Origin: CAIXSC01 sp046349855
GTDB taxonomy: Bacteria; Planctomycetota; Planctomycetia; Pirellulales; Pirellulaceae
DNA: 64,000 bases
NCBI GenBank assembly: GCA_046349855.1
Contig: JAXMBM010000002.1
Location: forward strand, 1 to 64,000
Direction of reading: 5' to 3'
Within the stretch, counting starts at the first letter, position 1; each line of letters starts with the position of its first letter. Position numbers and translations under genes: made by a program. Below the pieces are notes generated by a model. That model did not search any database, was not told where the DNA came from, and saw only the letters and a program-made list of their open reading frames with translations. Positions 35,879-44,218 of the stretch are shown piece after piece.

Positions 35879-38134
35879 TCAGTTGCCGGCGGGCCGTGTC
35901 GCGGCCGGGGCCGCCGGACGGATTTTCACCGGATAGATGACTCGATAGTACACCCACTGCGATTCCTGATGCTCGGCCAGCGAAGCGTCGCCGCGTGCCA
36001 GCTCCGCGTCCGGTCGCTCGCCGCGTCCCACCAGAATGGCCCGCCCCGTTCGCAGATGGTCGCTCAGGTCGAGAAAGCCCTGGTATCGGTGCTGCAGCCG
36101 CGTGTACCCGCTGCCCCCCGCCGCTTCGTGGAACATCATCATTTCCAGGATCCGCGCCACATCCAGGTCGGCCCGGTCCCAGGGAGTCGAAACATCCTTG
36201 TGGTCCACACTCACCTTCTTCCGCGTCAGATGCCAGTCGTGGTATCGCGTGACGGAGAATTCTTCCAACTCGATCGTGTCCCCCGGCTCCAACCGCCGAT
36301 CGCCTCGATACAGCCAGTTGCCGAACACCAAATGCCAGTCGGTCAACGTCACCGGGACCGTATACGTGCAGTCTCCTTTGAGCTGCTCGTCCAGCGACAC
36401 GGCGGTCAACCGGCTGCCGACCTCGTCCCCCTTGGCCTCGCGCCACCAGCGTGCCGTCAGCGAGCGCGTGCCACCGACTTGAATCGGCAATCCTCCCAAC
36501 CGCGTCGAGCCCGACTGGAGTTCGATCGCGTAGGCATCGTCGCCCAACGTCGATAACGTCGTCGACGACAATCCTCCCATGCCTTTCCCGGGAAGACCCT
36601 GCCAGGCCAGCAGTGACTCGCTCGCCGACTCCGGCCGACTGGCTCGGGCGGCCAGATCAAACCTGTCACTCCGCGGACTGTAGATACTGAACCAGCCCGT
36701 GCCGCGCGTGATCCCCGTTGCCAGATCGACATCCACCACCTGAGCTTCGTTGACGCGTAGGCGACGTTCCTGCCAGCGTGCCGACAAACTGTAGGCCAAA
36801 GCTCCGAAGGCGGTCACCAGCAGGGCCAGGGTGAACCAGGTCCAGTGCGGCCGGCCCAGATAGCGCAGCAGGAAATAGTCCCCCGGTCCCAGCAGGGCCA
36901 GGTAGACGATCAGGATCGCCGCCACCCACGAAAACGCCACCAGCGTCGCTCCACGAAACTGATCCAGCGCCCCGCGCAACTGCCCGGCCAGATCGTCGAA
37001 GCCGAGATGAGTGACTTGTCCGAGTTGATCTTTGGGTGCGGACGCCGCCCGCTCCCGTCCCCGCTCCACAATCCGCGTGATGACCCGCGAGCGGGCCGCC
37101 CATTGCGACAGAGGCGGCTGGTCCATGTCGAGCGTTACCAGGGTGGCCTGTCCCAGCCCCACGGGATAACGCACCACCAGCGGACGATCTCCGCCCGTCA
37201 AACCGCCTTCCGGCGCTTCGATGCGACCGCGCACGTCATCCAGTTGGGCGATCGGTAGCCCAACCGGCCGGCGGTTGGCATCTTCCAACTCCAGCCGCTG
37301 AGCGGCACCGGCGTAACTCTCCAGAGCCGATGTGCGGCGCAGATTGCCCACGTCGACCAACGTTCCGGGAGACCAGTCCGCCAACAGACCACCGTCCTTC
37401 AGCAGTACGTCCCCGCGCCGACCGACACACCACACCAGACGACCTCCGAGGCGCAGCCAGCGATCGAGCGCCGCGCGCCGCTCCTCCCCCAGATCTTCGA
37501 CAAACGTCGTCTCGGCCGTCGCCAGAAAAACCGCGTCGACCCCCTCCCAGCCAAACCAGGCGGTGGGCAAATCATCGGGCTGCTTGACCTCGGCCAGCGT
37601 CACGGCCTGCGGATCCTGCTCGGCCGCCCGCAACCCGTCCCCCGCATTCCACTGGGTTCCCAACTGGACCACCAGGAATTGCTCGGGCGGCCAGCAGCGA
37701 GCCAGGCTGCTGGTGGCCACTCGGCGCTCGGCCAGCGTACGCTCGTTGTCCCGCAGCCGCGCCGTCAATTCGCCGCGCAGCCGCCCAAATCGAGCATACA
37801 GATCGACGATCAACTCGCCGGATGCAGGGATCGTGAGCGGATCGGCCACGGTGCGACGAAACACGACCGGTACGCCATCGCTGTCCGCCACTTCGATCTC
37901 GACACGGCCCGCGACTCGCCCCGCAGGCCCGCGGAGCCGGACCTGCACCGGAGTCCAGCAGCCAGCCTTGTAGTGGCCTCCCAGGCCGATCGCGATCTCC
38001 CCGATGGAAACCCCTGCGGTGGCACCGGCCTCCTCCGCACCCTGCACACCGCGCAGGCGGAACGGGCTACTCCCGACCCACAGTCCGAGCAGGCAGATCA
38101 GTCCCGTTACTACTCGATGCCCCATGCCCGCCAA
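35879..38134 (-). CDS. Large membrane-anchored protein linked to an ABC ATPase
   Basis: A 751-aa protein with an N-terminal signal or anchor. An extracytoplasmic region resembles a class I glutamine-amidotransferase-like fold (LGGRLVWCVGRRGDVLL and VVRYPVGLGQATLVTLDMD). Two strongly hydrophobic helices follow near residues 407-460 (LVAFSWVAAILIVYLALLGP, FTLALLVTAFGALAY). A C-terminal part of about 300 residues is predicted to face outside. It contains no Walker motif. The tight link to the following ATPase gene suggests a joint membrane complex. The specific family is not certain. Confidence 0.65.
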   Translation of the reverse strand: MAGMGHRVVTGLICLLGLWVGSSPFRLRGVQGAEEAGATAGVSIGEIAIGLGGHYKAGCWTPVQVRLRGPAGRVAGRVEIEVADSDGVPVVFRRTVADPLTIPASGELIVDLYARFGRLRGELTARLRDNERTLAERRVATSSLARCWPPEQFLVVQLGTQWNAGDGLRAAEQDPQAVTLAEVKQPDDLPTAWFGWEGVDAVFLATAETTFVEDLGEERRAALDRWLRLGGRLVWCVGRRGDVLLKDGGLLADWSPGTLVDVGNLRRTSALESYAGAAQRLELEDANRRPVGLPIAQLDDVRGRIEAPEGGLTGGDRPLVVRYPVGLGQATLVTLDMDQPPLSQWAARSRVITRIVERGRERAASAPKDQLGQVTHLGFDDLAGQLRGALDQFRGATLVAFSWVAAILIVYLALLGPGDYFLLRYLGRPHWTWFTLALLVTAFGALAYSLSARWQERRLRVNEAQVVDVDLATGITRGTGWFSIYSPRSDRFDLAARASRPESASESLLAWQGLPGKGMGGLSSTTLSTLGDDAYAIELQSGSTRLGGLPIQVGGTRSLTARWWREAKGDEVGSRLTAVSLDEQLKGDCTYTVPVTLTDWHLVFGNWLYRGDRRLEPGDTIELEEFSVTRYHDWHLTRKKVSVDHKDVSTPWDRADLDVARILEMMMFHEAAGGSGYTRLQHRYQGFLDLSDHLRTGRAILVGRGERPDAELARGDASLAEHQESQWVYYRVIYPVKIRPAAPAATRPAGN

Positions 38135-38313
38135 TGGCCTCCGCTTGCGTTCCGCTTCCTGCCTGCCTTCCGGCGCAACCTGAATGACACGCTAGCATAA
38201 CGTGCGCCACCCCGTGAATGAATAGGCGGGCGAACCTGCCGGTGGGCCGGTCGAGTTGGGCCGCGAGTGTCCGCCTCGCTGCCGGGGTGATGGAGGGGGC
38301 TGGGGGGGACGGC

Positions 38314-38352
38314 GGGGGGGGGGGGGGGGGGGGGGGGCCGGGGGGGGGGGGG
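38314..38352 (+). repeat. Extreme poly-G tract (24 G, then 13 G)
   Basis: An uninterrupted run of 24 G is followed by CC and 13 further G. Such tracts can form G-quadruplexes, slip during replication and are a frequent site of sequencing or assembly error, so the exact length is uncertain. It directly precedes the tandem array. Confidence 0.85.
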
Positions 38353-38375
38353 CGGGGGGTTGGGGGGGCGCGGGG

Positions 38376-38780
38376 GCGAGTGACGCTGGAAAAGGCTGGC
38401 GCGAGGGCGAGGGTCGAGGGGTAGGGAGCCGCGGGTTGGGGGGCGAGGGGCGATCAGCGCTGGAAAGACTGGGCGGCGAGGGCGAGGGGTAGGGGGCGCG
38501 GGCTTGGAGGGAAGCGCGGGGGCGACTGGGCGCTGGTGCGGGCGGCTGCGAGGGCGAGGGTCTAGGGGTAGGGGAGCGCGGGCTTGAGGGGCACGTGGGG
38601 CGAGTGCCGCTGGAAAAGGCTGCCGCGAGGGCGAGTGGGTAGGGGGCGCGGGCTTGAGGGGCACGGGGCGAGTGCCGCTGGAAAAGGCTGGGCGCGAGGG
38701 CGAGGGGTAGGGGGGCGCGGGCTTGGGAGGGGCGCGGGGCGACTGCCGCTGGAAAAGGCTGGGCGCGAGGGCGAGTGGGT
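38376..38780. repeat. Six-unit tandem array, unit about 69-78 bp
   Basis: Units start at 38376, 38450, 38522, 38600, 38669 and 38739, each near GCGAGTGCCGCTGGAAAAGG and ending with GAGGGCGAGGGGTAGG plus a GCGCGGGCTTG-like stretch. Spacing varies (74, 72, 78, 69, 70 bp) and is not a constant multiple of three, which argues against a coding repeat. The strand asymmetry is strong: the plus strand is purine and G rich. Confidence 0.85.
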
Positions 38781-38793
38781 TTTTTGGTTGGGG

Positions 38794-38816
38794 AGTTGAC
38801 CACGGAGTGGTCCACT
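38794..38816. repeat. REP-like GGA-loop hairpin, copy A
   Basis: Core arms GACCAC and GTGGTC enclose the loop GGA (38798-38812). Flanks AGTT and CACT extend the stem with one mismatch. The same element with the same flank TCCACTAC occurs at 45902-45918. Confidence 0.8.
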
Positions 38817-38835
38817 ACTTTGGGGAAATGCCGCG

Positions 38836-39777
38836 TTAGGTGGCTTGGGCGGCCTGGTCCAGGCCGCGGAGGATCGCCTGATGAGCCTCGGCAACGTCCA
38901 CTTCCAGCGCCACTTCCAGATTCGAGCGGGCCGCGGCAGGGCGACGACGATCGAACACGGTCGCCCCCAGGGTGAGTTCCCCACGGATCTCGACATCCCC
39001 TTCCAGGTCGACCATGCGGAACAACTCAGGCTGCACCACCGCCAACCACGCCACCACGGCCTGCAGCGAGATCATCTCCTGCCCCAGATGCTGGTGATGG
39101 GCGCGAAACGTATGCGGGAGAATACGCCGCAGGAACTGCCCCACTCGCGTGAACTCCTTGGGGAGTTCGCCGAGAAACCCCAGGCCAAAACGGATTTGGC
39201 GAGTCACGTCGAGCGGCACAATGGTCTTGGTAATCGGGGCCCGATAGACCTGCCGAGCACTCTCGGGGTCGCAGTACATATTGAACTCGGCCGCTGACGT
39301 CACATCCCCGCCGGCCGCCACACTCCCGCCCGCAATCACCAGTCGCCCCACCTGCGACGCCAGTGCGGGATCCCGTTGAAAGGCCCGAGCCACGTTGGTG
39401 AGCGGCCCCAGGCACAGGATCGTCACCTGCTCGGGCGCGGCTCGCACCTCGTCTCCCAATAGTTTCTCGGAGAAATGCTGATGATGCAGCCGCGACACAG
39501 GAAGTCCCGCGTTCCCCAACCCATCCTCGCCATGCAGCGCACGCCCATCCGCCCCACACGAACTGTCGGGCGGCGTCGCCTGGCCGACGCGGGGAAATCG
39601 GGGCGGGTCAAGCTGCTCGATGACGGACTGCGCATTGCGACCGGCCTGTTCGGCCGTCACATTGCCCGCCGTCGCCGTGACGGCGACCACTTCCAAACGT
39701 GGATCGAAGAGCGCCAGTGCCAGCGCCACTGCGTCGTCGATCCCCGGATCACAATCGATGATTACCTTCCTGGCCAT
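38836..39777 (-). CDS. Inosine-uridine-preferring nucleoside hydrolase family protein
   Basis: Cytosolic Ca2+-dependent N-ribohydrolase (313 aa). The Asp cluster that binds calcium and ribose is complete at the N terminus, VIIDCDPGIDDAVAL. The next motif, ILCLGPLTNVARAF, and the C-terminal NMYCDPESA are also typical. The start at 39777 (MARKV) was chosen because the frame upstream is a shadow. It probably functions in nucleoside salvage; substrate specificity is not determinable. It is divergent from trpD across 77 bp. Confidence 0.92.
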   Translation of the reverse strand: MARKVIIDCDPGIDDAVALALALFDPRLEVVAVTATAGNVTAEQAGRNAQSVIEQLDPPRFPRVGQATPPDSSCGADGRALHGEDGLGNAGLPVSRLHHQHFSEKLLGDEVRAAPEQVTILCLGPLTNVARAFQRDPALASQVGRLVIAGGSVAAGGDVTSAAEFNMYCDPESARQVYRAPITKTIVPLDVTRQIRFGLGFLGELPKEFTRVGQFLRRILPHTFRAHHQHLGQEMISLQAVVAWLAVVQPELFRMVDLEGDVEIRGELTLGATVFDRRRPAAARSNLEVALEVDVAEAHQAILRGLDQAAQAT

Positions 39778-39854
39778 GTCCCTGATTGTAGTTTTCGAGT
39801 ACCGTGGGGAACAAGGCAGGGGCCGCCGAGAGCCGCACGGGAGCCAGACCAAGC

Positions 39855-40883
39855 ATGGATTTTGACGAACTGGGTACGCGCGTCGCCGGGGGGACCGACC
39901 TGACCCGCGACCAGATGACCTGGGCCATCGACTGCTGCATGCGGGGAGCCGCCACTCCCGATCAGGTGGGTTCTTTCCTCCTGGCCCTCCGCGCCAAAGG
40001 AGAAGGGGTCGACGAAATCGCCGGCGCCGCACTGGCGATGCGCCGCCACATGACGCCGATCCGCAGCCACCGCACCGGCTTGCTCGACACCTGCGGCACC
40101 GGCGGTGACGCGTCCGGGACCTTCAACGTCAGCACCGCCGCCGCCCTGGTGGCCGCGGCCTGCGGCGTGCCCGTCGCCAAACATGGCAATCGCAGCATCA
40201 CCAGCCGCTCCGGTTCGGCCGATGTACTCACCGCCCTCGGTGTCCGCATCGATGCGCCGGTGGTCGTCATCGAACGCTGCCTGGACGAACTGGGAATCGC
40301 CTTCTGCTTCGCGCCGTTGCTCCACCCCGCCATGAAACATGTGGCGGCCGTGCGCCGGCAACTGGGAGTTCCCACGATCTTCAATCTGCTGGGTCCGCTC
40401 TGCAATCCGGCCGGTGCGCCGTTCCAACTGCTGGGAGTCGGTCGACGAGCGATCCACGACAAGATGGCGGCGGCCCTGCAGCAACTGGGTCCCGAACGTG
40501 GCGTGGTCGTCTCCGGCGACGACGGGCTGGATGAAGTGACACTCACCGGCCCCACCCAGGTCGACGTGGTCACGCCTCAGGGACGGCTCCGCCTGCAGTG
40601 GACACCGGCCGATTTCGGTCTGGCTCCCGTCGCGTCCCTGGAGTCCGTCCGCATCGACGGTCCCGAAGACAGTGCGGCGCTGATCCGCCGCGTGCTGGCG
40701 GGAGAAGCGGGACCGGCCCGCGATCTGGTGATTCTCAACGCGGCCGCCGCGCTATGGACGGTCGGCCTTCACTCCCAGCCCGCGGAGGGTGCACGGCACG
40801 CCGCCGACGCACTCGACTCAGGCGCCGCGCAACGCCTGCTGGACCGCTGGGCCACGCTGAGCCACACCGACCATGCCACGTGA
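39855..40883 (+). CDS. trpD: Anthranilate phosphoribosyltransferase
   Basis: Second step of tryptophan synthesis from chorismate: attaches ribose-5-phosphate from PRPP to anthranilate (342 aa from the ATG at 39855; an upstream GTG at 39804 would add 17 residues). The PRPP-binding motif DTCGTGGDASGTFNVST and the anthranilate/PPi region VAKHGNRSITSRSGSADVL are intact. SGDDGLDE and a C-terminal GLHSQPAEG region complete the family pattern. No other trp genes flank it, so the pathway genes are scattered. It overlaps trmB by 11 nt. Confidence 0.95.
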   Translation: MDFDELGTRVAGGTDLTRDQMTWAIDCCMRGAATPDQVGSFLLALRAKGEGVDEIAGAALAMRRHMTPIRSHRTGLLDTCGTGGDASGTFNVSTAAALVAAACGVPVAKHGNRSITSRSGSADVLTALGVRIDAPVVVIERCLDELGIAFCFAPLLHPAMKHVAAVRRQLGVPTIFNLLGPLCNPAGAPFQLLGVGRRAIHDKMAAALQQLGPERGVVVSGDDGLDEVTLTGPTQVDVVTPQGRLRLQWTPADFGLAPVASLESVRIDGPEDSAALIRRVLAGEAGPARDLVILNAAAALWTVGLHSQPAEGARHAADALDSGAAQRLLDRWATLSHTDHAT

Positions 40884-41730
40884 TCGAGCGTCCGGCCTGC
40901 AGCCCGGGGAAATCGAAACCGAACTGGGAATCCCGCTTCCCGGCGCGATCCTGCCGCCCGACCAGTGGGCCCGCACGGCCCTCAAGAAACTGCCGCCCCC
41001 CGGTCCACTCGACTGGACCAACCTCTTCGGTCGTGCCGCTCCGCTGGTCCTCGATCTGGGCTGTGGCAATGGTCGCTTCGTCGTCGCCGACGCCGTCCGC
41101 CGCCCCGCCTGCAACCACCTGGGACTCGATATCCTCCCGCTGGTGATTCGCTACGCCACGCGCCGCGCGAATCAGCGGGGCCTGCACCATGTCCGCTTCG
41201 CCGTCTGCGGCGCCTGCGAGTTCCTCGAACAGTACGTCGCCCCCGCCTCCGTCGCCGAAATTCACCTGTACCATCCGCAGCCGTACCACGATCCCCAGTT
41301 CGCGGCCAAGCGTCTGATCACTCCCGAGTTCCTCGCTCTGGCACACCGCGCGCTGCTGCCCCACGGCATGCTGATCGTGCAGACCGATCATCCGGACTAT
41401 TGGCGGTACATCGCCAGCATCGCGGGACACTGGTTCGAATGGACGGAACAGTCGGGCCCCTGGCCGGACGATCCGGCTGGTCGCACGCGGCGCGAAATCC
41501 AGGCGCGGCGGCAAGGGCTGCGGATCTTTCGCGGACAGGGCCGAGCTCGAACCGACGTGACCGACGAGACTTCCCAGCGGTTGCTCGCTGAGCTCCCGCA
41601 ACCCTCGTTCACCGCCGATACCGCACGTGGCTCCGGCCGTCCCTCGGGTCGCCGCCGCGGTCAGCGACCGCGCCGGCCGCAGCACCGTCGGCGCCGCGGT
41701 CCTCGCCCCGATTTTCCCGGACCGTCGTGA
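40873..41730 (+). CDS. trmB: tRNA (guanine-N7)-methyltransferase with an Arg-rich tail
   Basis: SAM-dependent enzyme for m7G46 in tRNA (285 aa). The SAM-binding motif is LVLDLGCGNGRFVVADA, followed by LGLDILPLVIRYATRRA. The product-site motif, usually FPDPWPKxRHxKRR, reads LYHPQPYHDPQFAAKRLI here, with the typical PEFLALAHRALLPHGMLIVQ after it. The catalytic part ends near residue 235. An Arg/Pro/Gly-rich tail of about 45 residues (RPSGRRRGQRPRRPQHRRRR) follows and could bind RNA. The gene starts inside trpD. Confidence 0.88.
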   Translation: MPRDRASGLQPGEIETELGIPLPGAILPPDQWARTALKKLPPPGPLDWTNLFGRAAPLVLDLGCGNGRFVVADAVRRPACNHLGLDILPLVIRYATRRANQRGLHHVRFAVCGACEFLEQYVAPASVAEIHLYHPQPYHDPQFAAKRLITPEFLALAHRALLPHGMLIVQTDHPDYWRYIASIAGHWFEWTEQSGPWPDDPAGRTRREIQARRQGLRIFRGQGRARTDVTDETSQRLLAELPQPSFTADTARGSGRPSGRRRGQRPRRPQHRRRRGPRPDFPGPS

Positions 41731-41744
41731 CGGCTCCGGGGACT

Positions 41745-43013
41745 TCAGAATCGCAGCTCGCCACCCACCACGACGTGCTCGACCCGTCCCACGAGTTCCA
41801 CGCCGGCCAGCGGCGTGTTGTCGCTCTTGGACTTCATGGTTCGCGGATCGACCGTCCAGCGGGCCTGCGGATTGATTACCACGACATCCGCGTCCGCTCC
41901 CGCTCGCAACGTCCCTTTGGGGATGCCCAACACACGCGCCGGATTGCAGGTCAACCGCGCCAGCACGGTGGGCCAATCGATCAGGCCCGGCAGTACCAGA
42001 TGGGTGTTGATCAGGGCCACGGCCACTTCCAGCATGTTCATGCCGAACGGAGCCTGATCCAGCTCGCGCATTTTCTTCTCGGCGGCCCGCGGCGAATGGC
42101 CGGTGGAAATCACGTCCAGCGTGCCGTCCAGCACTCCCGCCAGACAGGCCTCGACGTGGTCGGCCGACCGCAGAGGCGGATTCACCTTGTAGTGCGTGTC
42201 GAACGTCCGCAGCCGTTCCTCGGTGAAAATCAGATTGGCCAACGGAATCGACGCCGTCACCTTCACGCCCCGGGTCTTGGCGCGACGGATCAGTTCGACT
42301 CCCCCCGCCGTCGAAATGCTCACCAGGTGCAACCGTCCCCCCGTCGCCTCGGCGAGCCGCAGGTCGCGGCTGGTGGCGAGTTCCTCGGCTTCGGCCGGAA
42401 TCCCCGCCAACCCCAGCACCAGCGAGGTGCGACCTTCGTGCATCACGCCCCCCTGAGTCAGCTCCAGCACCTCGGGGCGATCAAAAATCGGCTTGCGGAA
42501 CATCAGGCTGTATTCGAAGGCCCGGCGCAGCAGATCGGTATTGTGAATCGGGCGCGGCGAGTCGCTGAAGGCGACCGCTCCCGCTTCCACCAGCGAACCC
42601 ATCTCGGCCAGTTCCCGGCCGTCCCGGTTCTTGCTCACGCACCCGACCACGAACACATGGACGTTCCGGGCGCGGGCCGCCTTCTGTCGCACAAACTCCA
42701 CCCCCGCCTGCGTGTCGATCGGCGGATCGGAGCTCGGCAGGCAACCGATCGACGTGAAGCCGCCGGCCAGCGCCGCAGCGGTTCCCGTTTCGATCGTCTC
42801 ATCCTCCTCGCAGCCCGGCTCACGCAGCTCGACGTGCGGATCGACCAGCCCAGGAGTGACCAGGCAGTCGGCGGCGTCGAGCACCTGGCAGTCGCCATCG
42901 GCCTCGACATCCAGCCCGACAATGCGCCCGTCGTCAATCAGCAGGTCGGCGACGGCATCGAGCCCCTGACTGGGATCGATCACCCGCCCCTGACGAATCA
43001 GCAATCGTCCCAT
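41745..43013 (-). CDS. pyrC: Dihydroorotase-like protein with altered metal ligands (PyrC' candidate)
   Basis: Amidohydrolase of the dihydroorotase family (422 aa from the ATG at 43013, 5 nt after the pyrB stop, with GGGGAG about 12 nt upstream). The fold signatures are present, but nearly all zinc ligands are changed: DPHVELREPG has Glu for the second His of HxH, the later His region reads VSISTAGG with Ser for His, and the TDHAPH motif is TGHSPR. This pattern suggests a non-catalytic PyrC' partner of aspartate carbamoyltransferase, as known in Pseudomonas. A separate active dihydroorotase would then be needed elsewhere. Confidence 0.85.
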   Translation of the reverse strand: MGRLLIRQGRVIDPSQGLDAVADLLIDDGRIVGLDVEADGDCQVLDAADCLVTPGLVDPHVELREPGCEEDETIETGTAAALAGGFTSIGCLPSSDPPIDTQAGVEFVRQKAARARNVHVFVVGCVSKNRDGRELAEMGSLVEAGAVAFSDSPRPIHNTDLLRRAFEYSLMFRKPIFDRPEVLELTQGGVMHEGRTSLVLGLAGIPAEAEELATSRDLRLAEATGGRLHLVSISTAGGVELIRRAKTRGVKVTASIPLANLIFTEERLRTFDTHYKVNPPLRSADHVEACLAGVLDGTLDVISTGHSPRAAEKKMRELDQAPFGMNMLEVAVALINTHLVLPGLIDWPTVLARLTCNPARVLGIPKGTLRAGADADVVVINPQARWTVDPRTMKSKSDNTPLAGVELVGRVEHVVVGGELRF

Positions 43014-43018
43014 CGGTC

Positions 43019-43978
43019 TCAGGCTCCCCGGCTCGTCACCAGCCACAGCACGGCCATCCGCACCGCCAACCCGTTGGTCACCTGATCAAGGATGACCGAT
43101 TGCGGTCCGTCCGCCACGTCGGGCGTAATCTCCACCCCTCGGTTGATCGGCCCGGGCGCCATGATCAGGATGTCCCGCTTGGCCCGCTCCATCCGCTCAC
43201 GATTCATGGCGTACAGCAGGGCATACTCGCGGACCGAAGGAAACGGTCGAGTCGTCTGGCGCTCGAACTGCACGCGGAGCAGGTTGAGCACGTCGCAGCG
43301 CGGAAGAATCTCGTCCAGACTGTACGCCACCTCGACCCCGAACCCCTCCCACGCGCGCGACACCAACGTCGACGGTCCGCAGACAATCACGTGCGCGCCG
43401 AGTTTTTTCAGGCCCCAGATATTGGAACGGGCCGTGCGACTGTGAGCGATATCGCCCACCAGTGCCACGGTGAGCCCGCGCAGATCACCCCGATGCTCGC
43501 GGATCGTCAAAATGTCCAGCAACCCCTGCGTCGGATGTTCGTGCGCGCCATCCCCCGCGTTCACCACGGAACACTTCAGGTGGTGCGACAGCACGTGAGG
43601 AGTGCCCGGAGTGGCATGACGCACGATCACCACGTCGACGTTCATCGCCTCGATGTTCCGCGCCGTGTCGATGAACGTCTCCCCCTTCGACAGGCTGCTG
43701 CTCGACGCCGCAAACTCGACGCTGTCCGCCCCCAGCCTTCTCGCGGCCAGGGAAAAACTGGTCCGCGTCCGCGTCGAATTCTCGAAGAACAGGTTGCACG
43801 TCGTCTTGCCCGACAGCACCGAGACCTTCGACCGGCAACCGTGGGTGGCCCGCTTGAACCGCTGGGCCACCTCGAGCACACACTCCAGTTCCTCGGTCGA
43901 CAAGCTCTCCAGATCCAACAGGTGCCGACGCTGCCAGATCGTGGGCACGGTACCGATCTCGTCCGCTACCGCGTTCAT
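43019..43978 (-). CDS. pyrB: Aspartate carbamoyltransferase catalytic chain
   Basis: Pyrimidine pathway enzyme joining carbamoyl phosphate and L-aspartate (319 aa). Carbamoyl-phosphate-binding signature FFENSTRTRTSFSLA, then SLSKGETFIDTARN, DGAHEHPTQGLLD and the aspartate-side LLRVQFERQ are all intact. The start at 43978 has GGAAAG about 10 nt upstream. A PyrI regulatory subunit gene is not present; instead the dihydroorotase-like gene follows immediately, as in organisms with PyrB-PyrC' complexes. Confidence 0.95.
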   Translation of the reverse strand: MNAVADEIGTVPTIWQRRHLLDLESLSTEELECVLEVAQRFKRATHGCRSKVSVLSGKTTCNLFFENSTRTRTSFSLAARRLGADSVEFAASSSSLSKGETFIDTARNIEAMNVDVVIVRHATPGTPHVLSHHLKCSVVNAGDGAHEHPTQGLLDILTIREHRGDLRGLTVALVGDIAHSRTARSNIWGLKKLGAHVIVCGPSTLVSRAWEGFGVEVAYSLDEILPRCDVLNLLRVQFERQTTRPFPSVREYALLYAMNRERMERAKRDILIMAPGPINRGVEITPDVADGPQSVILDQVTNGLAVRMAVLWLVTSRGA

Positions 43979-44218
43979 GGATGTGTCTTTCCGGCGAGTC
44001 GTAGCAGGGGGGGAGGAAGCGCCGAACGGTCTCGCACCGCCCCACGCCATCGAGCGGCGATTCTAGCAACCTGCCCCGCTGGCTGACGAGTCCCCGCCTG
44101 CCAACGCCTATCCGTCGCCCGAGCACACCATTGCCAGCCTTCGTTCCGCCAAGGTACAACGGCAACCGACCGGCCGATCCGCTGTCCGCGTTCGCTCTCT
44201 CGCTCCCCTGGGCATCCC

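Larger units (their letters stand above)
38135..38835. other. Non-coding region of 701 bp with poly-G tracts and tandem repeats
   Basis: This gap lies between the 751-aa membrane protein gene and the nucleoside hydrolase gene, both on the minus strand. It holds a 24-nt G run at 38314-38337, a 13-nt G run shortly after, a six-unit tandem array (38376-38780) and a hairpin repeat (38794-38816). Open frames here are low-complexity Pro-rich artefacts. Confidence 0.85.

Noticed and set aside
38192..38815. Minus-strand Pro-rich ORF of 207 aa in the tandem array
   Set aside because: The repeat unit length is irregular and not divisible by three, and similar open frames appear in several phases; this is low-complexity non-coding DNA.
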